From the NCBI RefSeq assembly GCF_017639205.1, contig NZ_CP071139.1, positions 3,302,001 to 3,366,000 on the forward strand: a stretch of 64,000 bases of DNA. The letters are read 5' to 3'. Under the pieces are notes generated by a model, which was not told the DNA's origin, searched no databases, and saw only the letters and a list, made by a program, of their open reading frames with translations. A program made the translations under genes and the position numbers. Each line of letters opens with the position of its first letter. Position 1 is the first letter of the stretch. The DNA comes from Streptomyces nojiriensis. Lineage in GTDB: Bacteria > Actinomycetota > Actinomycetes > Streptomycetales > Streptomycetaceae. Below are positions 25,907 to 35,966 of the stretch, one piece after another.

Positions 25907-26422
25907 ATGGCAACGGACGTGGTGATCCGCCCTGCTCGGGCGGAGGACGAACGCGAGATATCGGAGCTGCTCCGCTCGGTGTGGTCGCGCGTGAGCGAGC
26001 CCGGCCCCGAGCGCCCGGCCGGCGCGGCCCTCTTCGACGAGCGGCGCCCCGTGGAGGGCTTCCTGGTCGCCGAACGCGGTCGGCGGATCGTCGGGTACAT
26101 CACCCACGCACCGGCCAGCCCCCTCGAAACCAATCGGCACGTCCGTCACATCCAGGGGCTGGCGGTCCTCGAATCCGCCCGCGGCAGCGGGGTCGGGCAG
26201 GCCCTCGTCGAGGCCGTCTGCGCGGCCGCCCGGGCCGGTGGTGCCCGCCGCATGAACCTGCGCGTGCTCGGCCACAACGGGCCGGCGCAGCAGCTCTACC
26301 GGCGGTGCGGCTTCACGGTGGTCGGCGTCCTGCCCGAGGAGTTCCTGCTGGACGGGGTCTACGTCGACGACGTCTGGATGAGCCGGAGCCTGTCCGACCC
26401 CCACGAGCCCGCGCAGCCGTAG
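25907..26422 (+). CDS. GNAT-family N-acetyltransferase
   Basis: 171 residues of the GNAT fold. IRPARAEDEREISELL opens beta-1/alpha-1, GYITHAPASP precedes beta-4, and HIQGLAVLESARGSGVGQALVEAV holds the acetyl-CoA loop (ARGSGVGQ, about 94-101). NLRVLGHNGPAQQLYRRCGFTVVGVLPEEF closes the domain and resembles ribosomal-protein or small-molecule acetyltransferases. The acceptor is unknown. It converges on hrdA with a shared terminator between them. The last codons run into a 6-bp repeat tract. Confidence 0.9.
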   Translation: MATDVVIRPARAEDEREISELLRSVWSRVSEPGPERPAGAALFDERRPVEGFLVAERGRRIVGYITHAPASPLETNRHVRHIQGLAVLESARGSGVGQALVEAVCAAARAGGARRMNLRVLGHNGPAQQLYRRCGFTVVGVLPEEFLLDGVYVDDVWMSRSLSDPHEPAQP

Positions 26423-26446
26423 TCGTAGCCGTAGTCGTGGCCGTAG
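26417..26446 (+). repeat. Hexamer repeat YCGTAG, 5 units
   Basis: Five imperfect copies of CCGTAG/TCGTAG (one TCGTGG) that include the stop codon of the GNAT gene. Each unit carries a TAG in the GNAT frame, so slippage would not alter the protein. Confidence 0.65.
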
Positions 26447-26467
26447 CCGCGGGCCGGGCGACGGGGT

Positions 26468-26491
26468 GGGGGCGCCTGGCGGGGCGCCCCC
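26468..26491. terminator. Shared terminator between convergent genes
   Basis: A 9-bp GC stem (26468-26476 with 26483-26491) between the GNAT and hrdA stops, followed by CCTTTCC on the plus strand. Confidence 0.55.
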
Positions 26492-26506
26492 CTTTCCGTT
26501 GGCCCG

Positions 26507-27559
26507 TCAGTCCAGGTAGCCGCGGAGCTGGTCGGCGAAGGCGTGGTCGCGCAGCTTGTTGAGGGTCTTGGACTCGATCTGGCGGATCCGCTCGCGCGTC
26601 ACGCCGAAGATCCGGCCGATCTCCTCCAGGGTGCGGGGCCGCCCGTCGGCGAGGCCGTAGCGCAGCTGCACGACCTTGCGCTCGCGCTCGCCGAGGGTCG
26701 ACAGGACGGCTTCCAGGTGCTCGCGCAGCAGGAAGAAGGCGGCCGACTCCACGGGCGAGGCGGCGTCGCCGTCCTCGATGAGGTCGCCGAGCGCGACGTC
26801 GTCCTCCTCGCCCACCGGGGCGTGCAGGGAGACCGGCTCCTGGGCGAGGCGGAGCACCTCCAGGACCCGCTCGGGGGTCAGCTCCAGGTGGACGGCCACC
26901 TCTTCGGCCGTGGGCTCGTACCCGCGCTCCTGGAGCATCCGGCGCTGGACGCGGACGACCCGGTTGATCAGTTCGACCACGTGGACGGGCACCCGGATGG
27001 TCCGGGCCTGGTCGGCGAGGGCCCGTGACATCGCCTGGCGGATCCACCAGGTGGCGTAGGTGGAGAACTTGTACCCGCGGGCGTAGTCGAACTTCTCGAC
27101 GGCCCGGATCAGCCCGAGGTTCCCCTCCTGCACGAGGTCGAGCATGGTGAGTCCGCGGCCCACGTACCGCTTGGCGACGGAGACGACGAGCCGCAGGTTC
27201 GACTCGATGAGCCGGCGCTTGGCCATCCGGCCCATGACGACGAGCTTGTCGAGGTCGAGGGCGAGCTGGGAGTCGAGGTCGGGGGTGTTGCCGAGTTTCT
27301 CCTCGGCGAACAGGCCGGCTTCGACACGTCGCGCGAGGTCCACCTCCTCGGCGGCGGTGAGCAGCGGGATCCTGCCTATCTCGCGGAGGTACTGCCGGAA
27401 CAGGTCGGCGGACGGGCCCGCTCCGCCTCCGCTGTCGCCACTGCTGCGCCTGCGCGGCACGGGCACCGGCTCGATCAGCTCCAGTACCTCGGGCTCTTCG
27501 TCCACGGCCTTGGCCTCCGAGGACTCGCTCACGTTCACGGTCAGGGTCCGGGTCTGCAC
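26507..27559 (-). CDS. hrdA: Principal-type RNA polymerase sigma factor, HrdA-like
   Basis: A 350-residue sigma-70 protein without a long region 1.1. Region 1.2 is [16 protein letters not shown] (about 50-65). Regions 2.1-2.4 hold [17 protein letters not shown] and the RpoD-type box from [12 protein letters not shown]; region 3 carries [13 protein letters not shown]; region 4 ends with the HTH in [24 protein letters not shown]. It directs polymerase to promoters like those of HrdB. The position next to an ABC exporter pair is that of hrdA as I recall it. GTG 27559 has GGAGG 8 bases upstream; the longer frame to 28132 is antisense noise. Confidence 0.88.
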   Translation of the reverse strand: MQTRTLTVNVSESSEAKAVDEEPEVLELIEPVPVPRRRSSGDSGGGAGPSADLFRQYLREIGRIPLLTAAEEVDLARRVEAGLFAEEKLGNTPDLDSQLALDLDKLVVMGRMAKRRLIESNLRLVVSVAKRYVGRGLTMLDLVQEGNLGLIRAVEKFDYARGYKFSTYATWWIRQAMSRALADQARTIRVPVHVVELINRVVRVQRRMLQERGYEPTAEEVAVHLELTPERVLEVLRLAQEPVSLHAPVGEEDDVALGDLIEDGDAASPVESAAFFLLREHLEAVLSTLGERERKVVQLRYGLADGRPRTLEEIGRIFGVTRERIRQIESKTLNKLRDHAFADQLRGYLD

Positions 27560-27697
27560 GGGGGCGACCTCCAGGGCTCCGAGGACGGGGGCACCGCACC
27601 TCAGTGTGGGGTACGACACATCGCGGCCACGAGGGGCGTGCGAGCACTTTCTGAGTCCGGTGCGTGACCGGATGGTTACCCCCCGGCGGGAATCCCG

Positions 27698-28315
27698 ATG
27701 CGGATCGTACGCATGTCCGAGATGATCGACTCCATGGCGGAGTACGAGACCCATGTGACGGTGCGCTGCGCGGACGCGGCGGAGCTGGCGCGCCTCGACG
27801 CGTGGGCCGGGGCAAGGGAGTTGAAGGTCACGCACATCCTGCTGGCCCGCGGCCGGATGGTGTCCCAGCCGATGCTGACCCTGCCGGACCGCACGGGCCA
27901 CGAGCGGCTGGTGCCGCGGCTGCGGGCGGCCGGCTTCGACCCGGTCCGGGTCAAGGTGGAGACGGTCCCGTGGACCACGGCCTCCCCCGGCCCGGGCGGC
28001 GGCTACTTCGAGCACCACCTGAAGCTGCTGCTGCCCGCGGACTTCGACCGCGCTGCCCTGGAGTCCCTGGTCGTCCCGCACGGGGCCCACCTGTCCTGGA
28101 ACGCCCGCCGGGTCCTGGCCGGGGGCGCGCACGAGCGGTTCGTGACCCAGCGGTGGCGCGGCACGGCGGCGGAGGCGGGGGCGGCCTGCGACGCGCTGGT
28201 CGCCGCGCTCGGCTCCGCCGGGTATGAAATCCGTTCGGAGGAACGGGAGTTCGTGCTGTACGACAGCGACCTGTCGGTGGACGACGGATGGATCGGCGAA
28301 GGGGTGACGGCATGA
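27698..28315 (+). CDS. Conserved hypothetical protein coupled to an AbiEii-like gene
   Basis: 205 residues, no signal peptide or membrane segment. The segment [20 protein letters not shown] and a later related segment ([27 protein letters not shown]) look like two halves of a repeated alpha/beta fold. I cannot name the family. The start is uncertain: ATG 27698, 27713, 27722 or 27734 are all in frame and none has a clear ribosome site; conservation-like sequence begins after 27734. Its stop overlaps the next start (ATGA), so it is translated together with the nucleotidyltransferase-like protein. Confidence 0.7.
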   Translation: MRIVRMSEMIDSMAEYETHVTVRCADAAELARLDAWAGARELKVTHILLARGRMVSQPMLTLPDRTGHERLVPRLRAAGFDPVRVKVETVPWTTASPGPGGGYFEHHLKLLLPADFDRAALESLVVPHGAHLSWNARRVLAGGAHERFVTQRWRGTAAEAGAACDALVAALGSAGYEIRSEEREFVLYDSDLSVDDGWIGEGVTA

Positions 28316-29274
28316 CCGGGACGGGCGGGCAGGACGCGGTCGGGGACGACTGGAGGCGGCGCCGGATCGGCCTGCCGCGCACCTCCACGGCCGGACTGGA
28401 CGCGGCGGGCCCCGAAGCCCGGGTCTTCGACCCGGCGCTGAAGCACTTCGCGGACGGCTACCGGATCACGGACGCGGCCGTGGACGACGCGCTGCGCCCG
28501 GCCTGGCGGGCCGCCCGCCGGACCGCGCTGGACGTGGTGGCCCGCGGCGTCGCCAGGTCGGGCTGGGCGGATTCGCTGGTGCTGCGCGGCAGCATGCTCA
28601 TGGCCGGCTGGTTCGGGGCGGCGGCGCGGGAGCCGCACGACCTGGACTTCGTGGTGGTCCCGCAGGACTGGGCGATCGAGGAGCCGCGCACCGGGAAGCT
28701 GCTGGCCGCCGTCGCGGAGGCGGCCGAGCGGGCCGCCGACGAGCACGGCGGGCTGGTGATGGCCGCGGGCGCGGCGGTCTCCGAGGACATCTGGACGTAC
28801 GAGCGGGTCCCCGGGCGGCGTCTGGTCCTGCCCTGGTCGGCCCCGGGACTGCCCGGGGGCCAGGTCCAGCTGGACTTCGTCTTCAACGAGCGGCTCCCGG
28901 CGGCGCCGGAGCCGGCCGATGTCGCGGGGGTGCGGCTGCGGGCGGCCACGCCGGAACTGTCGCCGGCGTGGAAGCTGGTCTGGCTGGCCACGGACATGTA
29001 CCCGCAGGGCAAGGACCTCTACGACGCGGTCCTGCTCGCCGAGCGCTGCACGGCTCCGTACGAGCTGGTCCACACGGTCTTCCGGGAGTCGGGCGAGTAC
29101 TTCCCGCCGCAGGCACCCTCGGACACCCCGCTGACCCTGGAGGCCTTCTCCGAGGTCGAGCGGGCCGACTGGGACACCTTCCGGGCCGACTACCCGGGGA
29201 TCCCCGGCTCCGCCGAGTCCCACGCCGAGCGGCTCCTGGCAGCCCTGGAGCCGACCTTCGCGGGTCGCGGCTAG
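28312..29274 (+). CDS. AbiEii/AbiGii-like nucleotidyltransferase
   Basis: A 320-residue protein with the nucleotidyltransferase signature [11 protein letters not shown] followed by [10 protein letters not shown] (G-S...D-x-D, about residues 84-106) and a third acidic site in QLDFVFNE (about 183-190). The C-terminal helical part with [25 protein letters not shown] matches the AbiEii/AbiGii family, whose members act as toxins in phage-defence and toxin-antitoxin systems. The usual AbiEi antitoxin (HTH protein) is absent; the coupled upstream gene is unrelated to it. A housekeeping role is equally possible. Confidence 0.75.
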   Translation: MTGTGGQDAVGDDWRRRRIGLPRTSTAGLDAAGPEARVFDPALKHFADGYRITDAAVDDALRPAWRAARRTALDVVARGVARSGWADSLVLRGSMLMAGWFGAAAREPHDLDFVVVPQDWAIEEPRTGKLLAAVAEAAERAADEHGGLVMAAGAAVSEDIWTYERVPGRRLVLPWSAPGLPGGQVQLDFVFNERLPAAPEPADVAGVRLRAATPELSPAWKLVWLATDMYPQGKDLYDAVLLAERCTAPYELVHTVFRESGEYFPPQAPSDTPLTLEAFSEVERADWDTFRADYPGIPGSAESHAERLLAALEPTFAGRG

Positions 29275-29281
29275 GCGCCGC

Positions 29282-31375
29282 CTAGGCCGGCTCGACGCGG
29301 ACCGCGCAGACCTTGAACTCCGGCATGCGGGACGTGGGGTCCAGGGCCGGGTTGGTGAGGGTGTTGGCGCGGCCCTCGCCCGGCCAGTGGAAGGGCATGA
29401 AGACCGTGTCCGCCCGGATGGTGTCGGTGATGCGGGCCGGGGCGACGGCCCGGCCGCGGCGGGAGGTCACGGCGAGGGGGCAGCCGTCGACGGCGCCGAT
29501 CCGGGCGGCCAGCCGCGGGTGGAGTTCCACGAAGGGGCCGGGGGCCGCCGCGTTGAGCTCGTCCACCCGGCGGGTCTGGGCTCCGGACTGGTACTGGGCG
29601 ACGACCCGGCCGGTGGTGAGCAGCAGCGGGTAGTCCGCGTCGGGGACTTCGGCGGCGTCCCGGTGGGAGACGGGGACGAAGCGGGCCCGGCCGTCGTCGG
29701 TGGCGAAGCGGTCCAGGAAGAGGCGCTCGGTGCCCGGGGATCCCGCGGCGCCTTCGGGGCCCTCGGGGCAGGGCCAGAAGACGCCCTGTTCGGCCTCGAT
29801 CCGGGCGTAGGTGATGCCCGAGTAGTCCGCGGGGCCGCCGGCCGAGGCGCGGCGCAGTTCCTCGAAGACCTCCTCCGGCTCGGTGGGGAAGCCCTTCTCG
29901 ACGCCCAGGCGGGCGGCGAGTCCGTGCAGGACGTCCAGGTCGCTGCGGACCCCCGGCGGCGGGGTCAGCGCCCGGCGGCGCAGCAGGACTCGGCCCTCCA
30001 GGTTGGTGGTGGTGCCGGTCTCCTCCGCCCACTGGGTGACCGGGAGGACCACGTCCGCGAGGGCCGCGGTCTCGGAGAGGACGACGTCGGCCACCGCGAG
30101 GAAGTCCAGGGAGCGGATGCGGTCCTCCACGTGGGCGGCGCGGGGGGCGGACACCACCGGGTTCGAGCCCATCAGGAGCAGGGCCTTCACGTCCGTACCG
30201 AGGGCGTCGAGGAGTTCGTAGGCGCTGCGGCCCGGGCCGGGGAGGCTGTCGGGGTCGACGCCCCATACCTCGGCGACGTGGGCGCGGGCCGCCGGGTCGG
30301 TGAGCTTGCGGTAGCCGGGGAGCTGGTCGGCCTTCTGGCCGTGCTCGCGGCCGCCCTGGCCGTTGCCCTGCCCGGTGAGGCAGCCGTAGCCGGAGAGCGG
30401 GCGGCCGGCCCGGCCGGTGGCCAGGCACAGGTTGATCCAGGCGCCGACGGTGTCGGTGCCCTTGGACTGCTGCTCGGGGCCCCGGGCGGTGAGGACCATG
30501 GCGGATTCCGGGGCGCAGAACATCGCCACGGCCTCGCGGAGCCTGGGGACCGGTATCCCGGTGATGCGCTCCACCAGTTCCGGCCAGTGGGCCATCGCGG
30601 CGGCCCGGGCCTCCTGCCAGCCGGTGGTGCGGGCGGCGATGAACTCCTCGTCGGTCCGGCCTTCCGCGACGATCAGGTGCAGCAGGCCGAGTGCGAGGGC
30701 CAGGTCGGTGCCGGGGCGCGGGGCGAGGTGCAGGTCGGCCTGTTCGGCGGTGCGGGTGCGGCGCGGGTCGATGACGATCAGGGTGCCGCCGTTCGCCTTG
30801 AGCTCGGTGAGGTAGCGCAGGGCGGGCGGCATGGTCTCGGCCAGGTTCGAGCCGACCAGGATCACGCAGCCGGTGCGCGGGATGTCCGCCAGCGGGAAGG
30901 GCAGCCCGCGGTCGAGCCCGAAGGCCCGCTGGTGGGCGGCGGCGGCCGAGGACATGCAGAAGCGGCCGTTGTAGTCGATCTGCGAGGTGCGCAGCGCGAC
31001 GCGGGCGAACTTGCCGAGCGCGTAGGCCTTCTCGTTGGTGAGCCCGCCGCCGCCGAAGACCCCGACGGCGTCGGGGCCGTACGTGCGGCCGGTGCGGGCG
31101 AGTCCCCCGGCGACGGCGTCGAGGGCCTCCTCCCAGGTGGCCGGCTCCAGCCGCCCGGCGTGGGTGCGGACGAGCGGCTCGGTCAGGCGCACCCGGGAGG
31201 AGAGCACGGCGGGCGCGGTGCGGCCCTTGCCGCACAGTGCGCCCCGGTTGACGGGGAAGTCGGCCCGCTCCTCCACCGCCACGGTGGCGCCGCCCGGGTC
31301 GGGGCGCAGCCTCATCCCGCACTGCAGGGCGCAGTAAGGGCAGTGCGTGTCGGTGGCGGAGTCGGAGGTGTGCAT
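29282..31375 (-). CDS. nasA: Assimilatory nitrate reductase catalytic subunit
   Basis: A 697-residue molybdopterin enzyme. The N terminus binds a [4Fe-4S] cluster (Cys12, Cys15, Cys19, Cys48 in CPYCALQCG and RGALCGKG). The molybdopterin domains follow, with the dinucleotide-binding domain at the C terminus (LLLTTGRVVAQYQSGAQTR). It reduces nitrate to nitrite in the cytosol. No heme or extra iron-sulfur domain is fused. The 43958 flavoprotein may supply electrons, and nirBD takes the product onward to ammonium. A GlnR-like box lies just upstream. Formate dehydrogenase is the main alternative, but context favours nitrate. Confidence 0.88.
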   Translation of the reverse strand: MHTSDSATDTHCPYCALQCGMRLRPDPGGATVAVEERADFPVNRGALCGKGRTAPAVLSSRVRLTEPLVRTHAGRLEPATWEEALDAVAGGLARTGRTYGPDAVGVFGGGGLTNEKAYALGKFARVALRTSQIDYNGRFCMSSAAAAHQRAFGLDRGLPFPLADIPRTGCVILVGSNLAETMPPALRYLTELKANGGTLIVIDPRRTRTAEQADLHLAPRPGTDLALALGLLHLIVAEGRTDEEFIAARTTGWQEARAAAMAHWPELVERITGIPVPRLREAVAMFCAPESAMVLTARGPEQQSKGTDTVGAWINLCLATGRAGRPLSGYGCLTGQGNGQGGREHGQKADQLPGYRKLTDPAARAHVAEVWGVDPDSLPGPGRSAYELLDALGTDVKALLLMGSNPVVSAPRAAHVEDRIRSLDFLAVADVVLSETAALADVVLPVTQWAEETGTTTNLEGRVLLRRRALTPPPGVRSDLDVLHGLAARLGVEKGFPTEPEEVFEELRRASAGGPADYSGITYARIEAEQGVFWPCPEGPEGAAGSPGTERLFLDRFATDDGRARFVPVSHRDAAEVPDADYPLLLTTGRVVAQYQSGAQTRRVDELNAAAPGPFVELHPRLAARIGAVDGCPLAVTSRRGRAVAPARITDTIRADTVFMPFHWPGEGRANTLTNPALDPTSRMPEFKVCAVRVEPA

Positions 31376-31387
31376 ACGGTCCAGCGT

Positions 31388-31425
31388 GGGTCGGCGGTGT
31401 TACGCCGGCCGCCGCTGCGCGTTAC
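31388..31425 (-). promoter_or_regulatory. GlnR-like box upstream of nasA
   Basis: Reading on the minus strand: GTAAC (31425-31421), CGGCG, GTAAC (31403-31399), GACCC (31392-31388), each pentamer separated by 6 bases. The GlnR consensus is gTnAC-n6-GaAAC repeated. Both a-sites match fully and lie exactly 22 bp apart; the b-sites are weak. It ends 13 bases before the nasA start codon. Confidence 0.55.
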
Positions 31426-31443
31426 AAGTCGGGGTGCTCCGCC

Positions 31444-31812
31444 TCAGCGCCGCCGGACGGCAGCGGTGAGGCCCGGCGCAGCGGGGGGGCGGTCGACGAG
31501 CTCGACGTACACGATCCGGCCGTCGACGACGTCAAGGTTCAGGAACCCGTTGCCCGGATCGAGGGCCACCATGCGGTGACCGGGACCGTACGGCGTGCCG
31601 GGCGGATGCCGGTGGGTGCGGAAGCTCTGGCAGAAGGCGTTGCGGCAGTCGCACTCCGCCAGCAGGCGGAGGTCGTACGCGCAGACGGCGAGCCGGTGCT
31701 CCCCTTCCGCCTCCAGCAGCCGCACGAGCTGCGCCGTCAGGTCGGGGAAGACGTCACGTACGAGGGGTCCGTCCTGTGCCACGGCGAGCTGTTCCACGGC
31801 GTCCTGTTCCAC
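31444..31812 (-). CDS. Hypothetical protein with a cysteine cluster
   Basis: 122 residues, soluble. It has AVCAYDLRLLAECDCRNAFCQSFRTH in the middle, so four cysteines lie within 21 residues (about 44-65), which could bind a metal. The C-terminal half (GFLNLDVVDGRIVYVELVD) looks like a short beta sheet. I do not recognise a named family. It lies upstream of nasA on the same strand, but the GlnR-like box sits between them, so nasA probably has its own promoter. ATG 31812 is the only sensible start. Confidence 0.65.
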   Translation of the reverse strand: MEQDAVEQLAVAQDGPLVRDVFPDLTAQLVRLLEAEGEHRLAVCAYDLRLLAECDCRNAFCQSFRTHRHPPGTPYGPGHRMVALDPGNGFLNLDVVDGRIVYVELVDRPPAAPGLTAAVRRR

Positions 31813-31890
31813 GAGCGGACGGTAGCCCGGGATCCCTCCGGCGGCACGCGGATATGCGGCCGTCCCGCCGGGGGGCGGCGCAGGGGTGGG

Positions 31891-32706
<816 letters not shown>

Positions 32707-32731
32707 CTAATCGGCATAACCGGCGCGGCCG

Positions 32732-33442
32732 TCAGTGTGTCAGAGCGTCCAGGGCCCGCGACACCCCTTCCTCCTTCGGTCCCAGGAAGCGCGGGGCGGG
32801 CTTGAAGGCCGCGTCCAGCGCCGCCTTGCCCGCCGCGAAGACCTCGCGGGTCTCGCCGTAGTACCAGGTGGCGTCGTGCACGTCGGCCACCCCGACGCCG
32901 TACGACTCCAGGCCCGCCGCCTGGCACAGGGCGACGGCCCGGCGGATGTGGAAGCCCTGGGTGACCAGCACGGCCCGGTCCACGCCGAAGATCTCCTTGG
33001 CCCGCACGCAGGAGTCCCAGGTGTCGAAGCCCGCGTAGTCGCTGACGATCTGCCCGTCCGGCACCCCGTGCGCGGTGAGGTACGTGCGCATCGCGTCGGG
33101 CTCGTCGTAGTCGTGCCGGCCGTTGTCCCCGGTGACGAGGACGACCTTGACCTTGCCGGTGCGGTACAGCTCGGCCGCGGCGTCGAGCCGGTCGGCCAGG
33201 TAGGGGGTCGGCCGCCCCCGCCACAGGCCCGCGCCGAACACCACGGCCACCTCGGCCGAGGGCGCGTCCGCCGTGGTCCGCAGCCGGTCGGCGGCCACCG
33301 CGTGCATCCACGCCGAGGGCAGCAGCGCCAGTACGCAGCCCGCCATGACGGCCTGCACCGCCCGCCGCCGGGTCCGTACGCTGCGCAGCGCCGCCACCGC
33401 CCGGCTCCACTCGACTCTCGGCAGGCGCGGTCGGCGCATCAT
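32732..33442 (-). CDS. YdcF/SanA-type membrane protein (DUF218)
   Basis: 236 residues with one N-terminal membrane segment (about 28-50, AVQAVMAGCVLALLPSAW) after a basic start, then an extracytoplasmic DUF218 domain with VAVVFGAGLWRGRPTPYLADRLDAA, VLVTGDNG and DYAGFDTWDSCVRAKEIFGV. In enterobacteria SanA affects envelope permeability to vancomycin; the biochemical activity is unknown. ATGATG at 33442 has AGGGG at a good distance, so I prefer it to the long ORF from 33622. Confidence 0.88.
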   Translation of the reverse strand: MMRRPRLPRVEWSRAVAALRSVRTRRRAVQAVMAGCVLALLPSAWMHAVAADRLRTTADAPSAEVAVVFGAGLWRGRPTPYLADRLDAAAELYRTGKVKVVLVTGDNGRHDYDEPDAMRTYLTAHGVPDGQIVSDYAGFDTWDSCVRAKEIFGVDRAVLVTQGFHIRRAVALCQAAGLESYGVGVADVHDATWYYGETREVFAAGKAALDAAFKPAPRFLGPKEEGVSRALDALTH

Positions 33443-33645
33443 CCATCCCCTGGTGTCTCGGCTGCTCGTCCGCTGGTCAGGACGCGTACCGGGGCCGTGC
33501 GGTTCGCCCGGGCCCCGATCTCCGGCGGGTACGCCGCCGGCCGCGCGGGCTCCGAACAGCCGCGCCGGCCGTCCTGTGAGCACACGGCAAAGACCCGTCA
33601 TCCCCGCGCAACGCACCGGCAACCTCCGAAGCGGAGGATCGGTTC

Positions 33646-33906
33646 ATGACGGAGCCGGTGCACCCTCCCGAGTTTCCCGCCCTCCCCTTCGACAGCACGG
33701 CCGAGCTGCTCGGCCGCATCACCCTCCAGCTGGGCACCCAGCTCAGCGGCCTGCGCCGACCCGGAGTCCGCCCATGCAGCCCACCCTCGTCGCCGTGGCC
33801 CACGGCAGCCGTGACCCGCGCGCCCTGCACACCGCCCTCGCCCTCCTCGAACGGGTCCGTGAACTCCGCCCCCGGCTCGACGTCCGGCTCGGCCACATCG
33901 AGCTGA
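33646..33906 (+). CDS. Small ORF with a strong ribosome site, overlapping the chelatase gene
   Basis: An 86-codon frame starting at ATG 33646 with GGAGG exactly 8 bases upstream. The first 35 or so codons end almost always in G or C (reading EFPALPFDSTAELLGRITLQ and on), as in real genes here, while codons after about 33755 lose that bias as the frame enters the sirohydrochlorin chelatase gene in another frame. It may be a small leader protein coupling translation, whose original stop has been lost, or the front of a gene truncated by a frameshift. The function is unknown. Confidence 0.45.
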   Translation: MTEPVHPPEFPALPFDSTAELLGRITLQLGTQLSGLRRPGVRPCSPPSSPWPTAAVTRAPCTPPSPSSNGSVNSAPGSTSGSATSS

Positions 33907-34511
33907 ACGAGCCGCTGCTCGACGACACCCTGGACGGCTTGTCCGGCTCGGCCGTGCTCGTCCCGCTGCTGCTCGGCCGCGGGTACCACGTCAAGCGCGA
34001 CCTGCCCGCGGCCGCCGCCCGGGCCGGCCACCTGCTCACCCGCGTCGCCGCCCCGCTGGGCCCGCACCCGCTGCTCGTCGAGGCCCTGTACGAGCGGCTG
34101 CTGGAGACCGGCTGGACCCCGGCCCCCGGTTCGGCCGTCGTGCTGGCCGCCGCCGGTTCCCGCGACCCCGACTCGGCGGCCGACACCCGCCGCACCGCCG
34201 CCCAGCTCGGCGAACGCCTCGGCGGCGTCCCGGTGACCTGCGCCTACGCCTCCGCCGCCGCGCCGAGCGCGCCCGAGGCGGTCCGGGCCCTTGCCGCCCG
34301 CGGTCACCACCGGATCGCCGTGGCCTCGTACTTCGCCGCTCCCGGCCGGTTCGCCGCCCAGACCGCCGCGGCGGCGGCGCCCGGCCTCGCCGCCGCCCCA
34401 CTGGGCGATCACCCGGCCCTGGCCCGGCTCCTGCTGCACCGGTACGACGAGGCCCGCGCGCTCCCCGCCGGGGGTGCCGTGCCGATCAGGCCGGAACTCG
34501 TCTCCGCCTGA
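33774..34511 (+). CDS. Sirohydrochlorin chelatase (CbiX/SirB type)
   Basis: A 245-residue cytosolic chelatase that inserts iron (or cobalt) into sirohydrochlorin. LVAVAHGSRDPRA (residues 4-16) holds the catalytic His in AHGSRD, and VPLLLGRGYHVKRDLP carries the second metal-binding His. The C-terminal half repeats the fold weakly (VVLAAAGSRDPDSAAD), where the His is replaced by Ala-Gly, as in two-repeat CbiX proteins. Siroheme is the cofactor of NirB, so it fits the nitrate route of this window. ATG 33774 has GGAG 7 bases upstream. Confidence 0.9.
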   Translation: MQPTLVAVAHGSRDPRALHTALALLERVRELRPRLDVRLGHIELNEPLLDDTLDGLSGSAVLVPLLLGRGYHVKRDLPAAAARAGHLLTRVAAPLGPHPLLVEALYERLLETGWTPAPGSAVVLAAAGSRDPDSAADTRRTAAQLGERLGGVPVTCAYASAAAPSAPEAVRALAARGHHRIAVASYFAAPGRFAAQTAAAAAPGLAAAPLGDHPALARLLLHRYDEARALPAGGAVPIRPELVSA

Positions 34512-34547
34512 TCCCGGTTTGTCAGTTGTTCCGGTTACCGTCTCTGC

Positions 34548-35873
34548 ATGGAAGGCACCACGCACGCCCTCACCGACGACCACCGCGGCCTCTACGACGC
34601 GGTCGACACCGAGCGCTGGGCCGCCGAGCCCGACAAACGGCCCGGCCGGACCGCCTTCCAGCGCGACCGCGCCCGGGTGCTGCACTCGGCCGCGCTGCGC
34701 CGCCTCGCCGGGAAGACCCAGGTCGTCACCCCCGGCAGCCGTTCCTACGACTGGGACGCGAGCCCCCGTACCCGCCTGACCCACTCGCTGGAGTGCGCCC
34801 AGGTCGGGCGGGAGCTCGGCGCCGCGCTCGGCTGCGACCCCGACCTCGTCGAAGCCGCCTGCCTCTCCCACGACATGGGCCACCCGCCCTTCGGCCACAA
34901 CGGCGAGGAGGCGCTCAACGAGTTCGCCAAGGACTGCGGCGGCTTCGAGGGCAACGCCCAGTCCCTGCGCCTGCTCACCCGCCTGGAACCCAAGCGGTTC
35001 GTGCCCGATCCGGCGAGCGGGGAGCTCGTCAGCGTCGGCCTCAACCTCACCCGGGCCTGCCTGGACGCCGCCACCAAGTACCCGTGGGCCCGCGGGGACC
35101 ACCCCACCGACCCCGACTCGGTGAAGTTCGGCGCGTACGAGGACGACCTGCCGGTCTTCACCTGGCTGCGCCGCGGCGCGCCCGCGGACCGCAAGTGCTT
35201 CGAGGCCCAGGTCATGGACTGGGCGGACGATGTCGCGTACTCCGTCCACGACTTCGAGGACGGCCTGCACGCCGGCCACCTCGACCCCAACATGCTCTAC
35301 GCGGAACCCGAGCGCACGGCGATCTGGCAGGTGGCCATCGGCCGGTACGTCCCCGCCGACACCGCGCCCGAGGAGCTGCGGGCCGCCCTCGACCGGCTGA
35401 TGGAGCAGGAGTGGTGGCCGCACGGGTACGACGGTTCGGCCGTCGCCCAGTCCCGCCTGAAGGACGCCACGAGCCAGCTGATCGGCCGGTTCTGCCTGGC
35501 CGCCGAGGGGGCCACCCGCGAGGCGTACGGCTCCGGCCGCCTCACCCGGTACGGTGCCGAACTGGTGATCCCGCGCGAGGCGCGCAACGAGTGCGCGGTG
35601 CTCAAGGCGGTCGCCGACCTGTACGTGATGCAGCGCGACGAGCAGGAACGGATCCGCGCCGACCAGCGCATCGTCCTGGCCGAACTCGCGGAGGCGCTGA
35701 GCGCCCGCGCTCCCGAGGGGCTGGACCCGCAGTTCCGGGCGATCTTCGATGCGGCCCCGGACGACAAGGCCAGGAAAAGGGCGGTCATCGACCAGATCGC
35801 GTGCCTCACCGACGCATCCGCCCGTTCCCTTCACGCACGCCTCACCCGGCGCGGCCGACGCGCCGAAAGGTGA
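34548..35873 (+). CDS. dgt: Deoxyguanosinetriphosphate triphosphohydrolase-like protein
   Basis: A 441-residue HD-domain enzyme. The metal-binding histidines and aspartate are in [14 protein letters not shown] (about residues 65-78) and [20 protein letters not shown] (about 104-123), with a later aspartate in [16 protein letters not shown]. It hydrolyses dNTPs to deoxynucleosides and triphosphate and so limits dNTP pools. It lies upstream of dnaG with one flavoprotein gene between, an arrangement common in actinobacteria. ATG 34548 starts the conserved region. Confidence 0.93.
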   Translation: MEGTTHALTDDHRGLYDAVDTERWAAEPDKRPGRTAFQRDRARVLHSAALRRLAGKTQVVTPGSRSYDWDASPRTRLTHSLECAQVGRELGAALGCDPDLVEAACLSHDMGHPPFGHNGEEALNEFAKDCGGFEGNAQSLRLLTRLEPKRFVPDPASGELVSVGLNLTRACLDAATKYPWARGDHPTDPDSVKFGAYEDDLPVFTWLRRGAPADRKCFEAQVMDWADDVAYSVHDFEDGLHAGHLDPNMLYAEPERTAIWQVAIGRYVPADTAPEELRAALDRLMEQEWWPHGYDGSAVAQSRLKDATSQLIGRFCLAAEGATREAYGSGRLTRYGAELVIPREARNECAVLKAVADLYVMQRDEQERIRADQRIVLAELAEALSARAPEGLDPQFRAIFDAAPDDKARKRAVIDQIACLTDASARSLHARLTRRGRRAER

Positions 35874-35920
35874 GCTGATCGAGCCACTCCCCCTTCACGC
35901 GGCAGGCTCGGTGCGGGACG

Positions 35921-35940
35921 CTCGCATGTGCTCGCATGTG
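35921..35940 (+). repeat. Perfect tandem decamer CTCGCATGTG x2
   Basis: Two exact adjacent copies 27 bases before the start codon of the flavoprotein gene. It may be a regulator binding site (direct repeats one helical turn apart) or a slippage product. Confidence 0.5.
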
Positions 35941-35966
35941 GCGGCGAGATTATGAGGAGGCATCAG

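Noticed and set aside
26313..27815. Very Arg/Pro-rich frame overlapping hrdA on the same strand.
   Set aside because: It is the hrdA sequence read out of frame; the hrdA frame has all sigma-70 regions.
35921..35940. Tandem CTCGCATGTG as a riboswitch or attenuator element.
   Set aside because: No stem pairing or RNA motif is visible around it; kept only as a repeat.
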